From Alviniconcha marisindica (Eukaryota; Mollusca; Gastropoda; Provannidae): a stretch of DNA of 64,000 nt. The stretch spans positions 1 through 64,000 of the forward strand of contig JABMCL010001157.1 in the NCBI GenBank assembly GCA_018857735.1. The letters run 5' to 3'. The translations under genes were made by a program, and so were the position numbers. Each line of letters opens with the position of its first letter. Position 1 is the stretch's first letter. A model generated the notes under the pieces. The model was not told the DNA's origin and did not search any database. It was given only the letters and a program-made list of their open reading frames with translations. Positions 61,138-64,000 of this stretch are shown here, in pieces.

Positions 61138-61377
61138 AATCAACACACAAGGGAGTTAATTAGCATCACATGAATACAACAACAAAGACCCAAATCACCT
61201 ACAGTAACTCTCGCCTGGCATGCACCTCTGGTGCTGAGGATGTTCCTCAGGTGGAGTTCATATAACTTGTATTTACATGCATGCCAGGTGAGAGTTACTG
61301 TAGGCGACTCATGTCTTTGTTGTTGTACTTGTGTTATGTATTTCAAGTGCCAATTAACCCCCTTGTGTGTTAATTGA
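61138..61377. mobile_element. Foldback (long-TIR) MITE-like element
   Basis: The left arm 61138-61224 and right arm 61278-61377 are inverted copies. Both read, inward from the ends, AACACACAAGGG, GTTAATT, GTACAACAACAAAGAC (left ATACAACAACAAAGAC), CTACAGTAACTCTC and CTGGCATGCA. The spacer is about 53 bp. GGTCTGATTGGCA occurs on both sides (about 61086 and 61379) as a direct repeat. No coding capacity. Confidence 0.8.
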
Positions 61378-61389
61378 GGTCTGATTGGC

Positions 61390-64000
61390 ATAAAGGCAGA
61401 ATTAACTCAGTTTTTATGTATTACATGTTGTGCGGCCTGCTGATGTAGCCTTGGAAGTTCTTTATCTGCAGCCCAGTTTTAACTGTAAATAGTGGACAAC
61501 AAATGTTTAACTGGACCCCTAGCGTGCTGCTGAGCTCTATGAGAGAACACCCCAATACAGCCAAGACAACCCAGCATCCTGACCCTAGTACTGATCCGTA
61601 GGTGGATCCATTTAATCTCTACCCCAACCCCGCACTCCCCTTTTGTGCCAGTGATTTTATATCCTGATCCAAGTATTATTTTATATCCAAGACAAGCTTG
61701 CTTTACAGATTGTCCGTAATTGGGACATTAAGCAAAAAGATGTAGTTTTTACGCCCAATCAACCATGATGCTTTTATACCAGTGCGGGGCATGATGGTAG
61801 TGACATGACATTAGCAAAGTTTCCTTGGGTCAGTTTACGGAGCCTGTCATTTTGGGAGCTGAAATAGCACTGGCAAAGCCAAAGTGAGCACTTCTCATGG
61901 AAAGCAGAAATGGAAGTGCTGCATACTGAACATCCAGTTCAGTGAACTGTGCATACTGCAGGTAAAAAAAAATCTATTTGCACTGTCAGCATACAAATAC
62001 ATGATCACAATTTGCACCCGACTTCATTCTGCTGCATGTAAATCCATTGGTGTCATGTTCCTGCAAGCAAGCACACTGACAGGAATCGACCTTAGATCCT
62101 TGAAACCATCAGTTAATTCAAATCAGGTTGCAGTCAAAATGGGCACACAGATCCCTCAAATCGCACCGTCCCCCTCACCCATATCCACAAACAGTTTTAA
62201 ACAGATTAAAGTGTGAACTTTAAGAACAATATCTTACCTTTAGGAAGGAGGACAGGTTTTTGTTGACTTATGACCAAAGGGGAGGGGGAAGGAATCCAGT
62301 TCTGGCACCCAGTCATTCAACAAAATACACTTTTCTGCCTACAGTCTTGACACAAACCCATTGAGAGAGGTTTTACCACAGAAATGTTTTCAGTGAAGAT
62401 AAACCAATGTTAAAACCAGAAACTATACACTCAGTCAAGTAATTCCACACCCTCTGCAACTAATGAAGTTCAAATTGTGCCTTTGTCTGGACACCGCCAT
62501 GTTGTTTTGAAATGTGCCAGTCACACCTGATGGAAAAAATGCCACAAAACTGGCCCAAGCCATTGCATCACTAAATCAAGGAAGGGAACAGGGCAAAATG
62601 GACAAGCTGCCATTTACTGCCTGATTTGTGTCCCTTCCATTTATCATGTAAATTTGCAAACATCCGCCAGAAGCCCACTTCTGACACAGCTCCAAGCAGT
62701 CAGAGTGTTGGAAGCCTGCTTCTGAATCTGACACAGTTTGAAAGAGTTAAAGATGATCAAGCACAAGATTAGAGAAGAGAAAGAAAACAGCACAGCATTT
62801 GTTTAATGTGTCTTCTTCATACTTTATTCCTTTATCAAGACAAGAGATCTGGAGAAACACGTACAAACGAATGCTAGCATACAAACAAACGCTAGCACAC
62901 AAACAAATGCTAGCACTTGGCAAACAAACACTAGCACTTGGCAAACAAATGCTAGCACTTAGGACAAACACGGGTCTGTACCACCTGACCTATACGTGAC
63001 CAAACTCACTGGAAATTAAAACCATTAGATTTATAAAGAGCACAGTCGGGTGTTGTAACCATTTCAAAGTATGAAGAAACAAAATCTTATAAATTACACA
63101 CACTTTCCACACACACACATGCACTCGTTGAAGCCGCTTATCATCTCCAAATGGCAAGCACTCCTGCTGACTGACAGAGATGCACACAAAGCCTACTTTT
63201 GAACGAAGGTGGTGCACAAAAAGTCCGTACCTCAGACTTATACACTATATACACAAGCCACCCTTTAAGTCCAAAAAAGATCGCTTGCACACAAATGTAA
63301 GTTGCAAACAGTGGTAATGCCATAGGAGTCCTGCTGCACACAACCAACACGGACAAAAAGAGAGAGCTGAGCCGTCTTACCGGTATCCCATTTTCAATCC
63401 TTTCATCCCTTTGCAACACCTGACCCACGTGCCATCGCCGTCTCTAAACTAGCATGCGGTTCCTTGAAACAGACATCAGGTACACTGCAATACTTTTATG
63501 ACCATTCTTGTGTGAATCTTCAGTCGAACCACCTTGACAGTATTTGTAAGAAAATTACAGTTTACATTTCACATGTATATGTCAAGCTTCTCGTCTTCTG
63601 ACAAGAAAAAAGATGTGGAAATGTTTGCATCTTTTACAGCAAGGCCATTGTATGTTCAAAGAAAAACATTTAAATTGAAAATTTAAGCACACACGCAAAA
63701 AGTTCACTGTATCCTGTCATTCGCCGACTCACTCAGTTCCCCCTATACACACAAAACAGCACGTAAGTGCTGTACACTTATTTACTGATGATTCAAAATA
63801 GAAGTCAGTTGTACCAACAACAAAAAACATTCTGGCCTAGAGAGGCAACCAAGCTTTATACATGTAGTGCTAAAAACAAAAAGAAAGGTGGTTTCATTTC
63901 ATTCAGAAGAGAAAGAAAAAAAGATGGAATACAAACACAAACAGTGAAATACTTGACCTTTTTCACCTGAATCTTTGAAGAAAGAAAAAACACCCCAGGA
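61390..64000. other. Intergenic sequence with minor repeats
   Basis: No supported exon. It contains a relative of the dispersed CCCAGTCAACCA repeat (about 61748-61790) and the short tandem repeat at 62868-62960. The 95-residue minus-strand frame at 63141-63428 has hydrophobic stretches but no recognised motif or splice context. A 3' UTR of a minus-strand gene beyond 64000 is possible. Confidence 0.4.
62868..62960 (+). repeat. ~22-bp short tandem repeat
   Basis: About four to five units of ACAAACAAATGCTAGCACTT with small changes. Confidence 0.88.

Noticed and set aside
63141..63428. 95-residue minus-strand open frame with hydrophobic stretches
   Set aside because: No recognised motif, no acceptor or donor that would join it to other exons, and the composition is typical of random AT-rich DNA.

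Overview
The window is animal nuclear DNA. It carries three interrupted genes whose spliced products I recognise from the reading frames: CCDC148 (+, 13 coding exons, 14537-29590), NOC3L (-, about 21 exons, 31478-51891) and RNASEH2A (+, 8 exons, 52454-57937). Nearly every junction is GT-AG and keeps the frame. The conceptual products are about 615, 786 and 302 residues, close to the human orthologues. Introns of 0.4-2.8 kb packed with minisatellites, CA/TG microsatellites, tRNA-derived SINEs, MITE-like foldbacks and non-LTR retrotransposon tails suggest a marine invertebrate. A mollusc or other lophotrochozoan is my guess, but the sequence does not prove the taxon.

Layout. 1-18224 is one giant inverted repeat: 1-9215 is a mirror image of about 9240-18224. 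The arms carry CCDC148 exons 1-4, its 5' flank and two retrotransposon tails. The centre (6175-12045) is a 37-bp minisatellite that reverses orientation near 9.2 kb. The left arm alternates near-perfect stretches with homopolymer-rich garbled stretches, so I read it as a probable fold-back read or assembly artefact, although a real palindrome is not excluded. CCDC148 continues to 29590 and meets NOC3L tail to tail (candidate poly(A) signals at 31101 + and 31352 -). NOC3L and RNASEH2A are head to head across about 560 bp that holds a 98-bp CA run. From 58.1 to 64.0 kb I find only repeats and no gene.

The most interesting structure is shared by all three genes. Many intronic minisatellites are anchored on splice sites. 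In six introns the repeated unit itself contains the exon edge and the splice site, so the intron carries a ladder of decoy splice sites with 12-55 nt of copied exon: CCDC148 intron 9, NOC3L introns 4, 7, 8 and 12, and RNASEH2A intron 5. Other arrays run up to a splice site without copying exon sequence.

Functionally, NOC3L (60S ribosome assembly, also linked to replication licensing) and RNASEH2A (RNase H2 catalytic subunit) are housekeeping genes that may share a bidirectional promoter. CCDC148 is a coiled-coil protein of unsettled function. Nothing indicates that the three act in one pathway.
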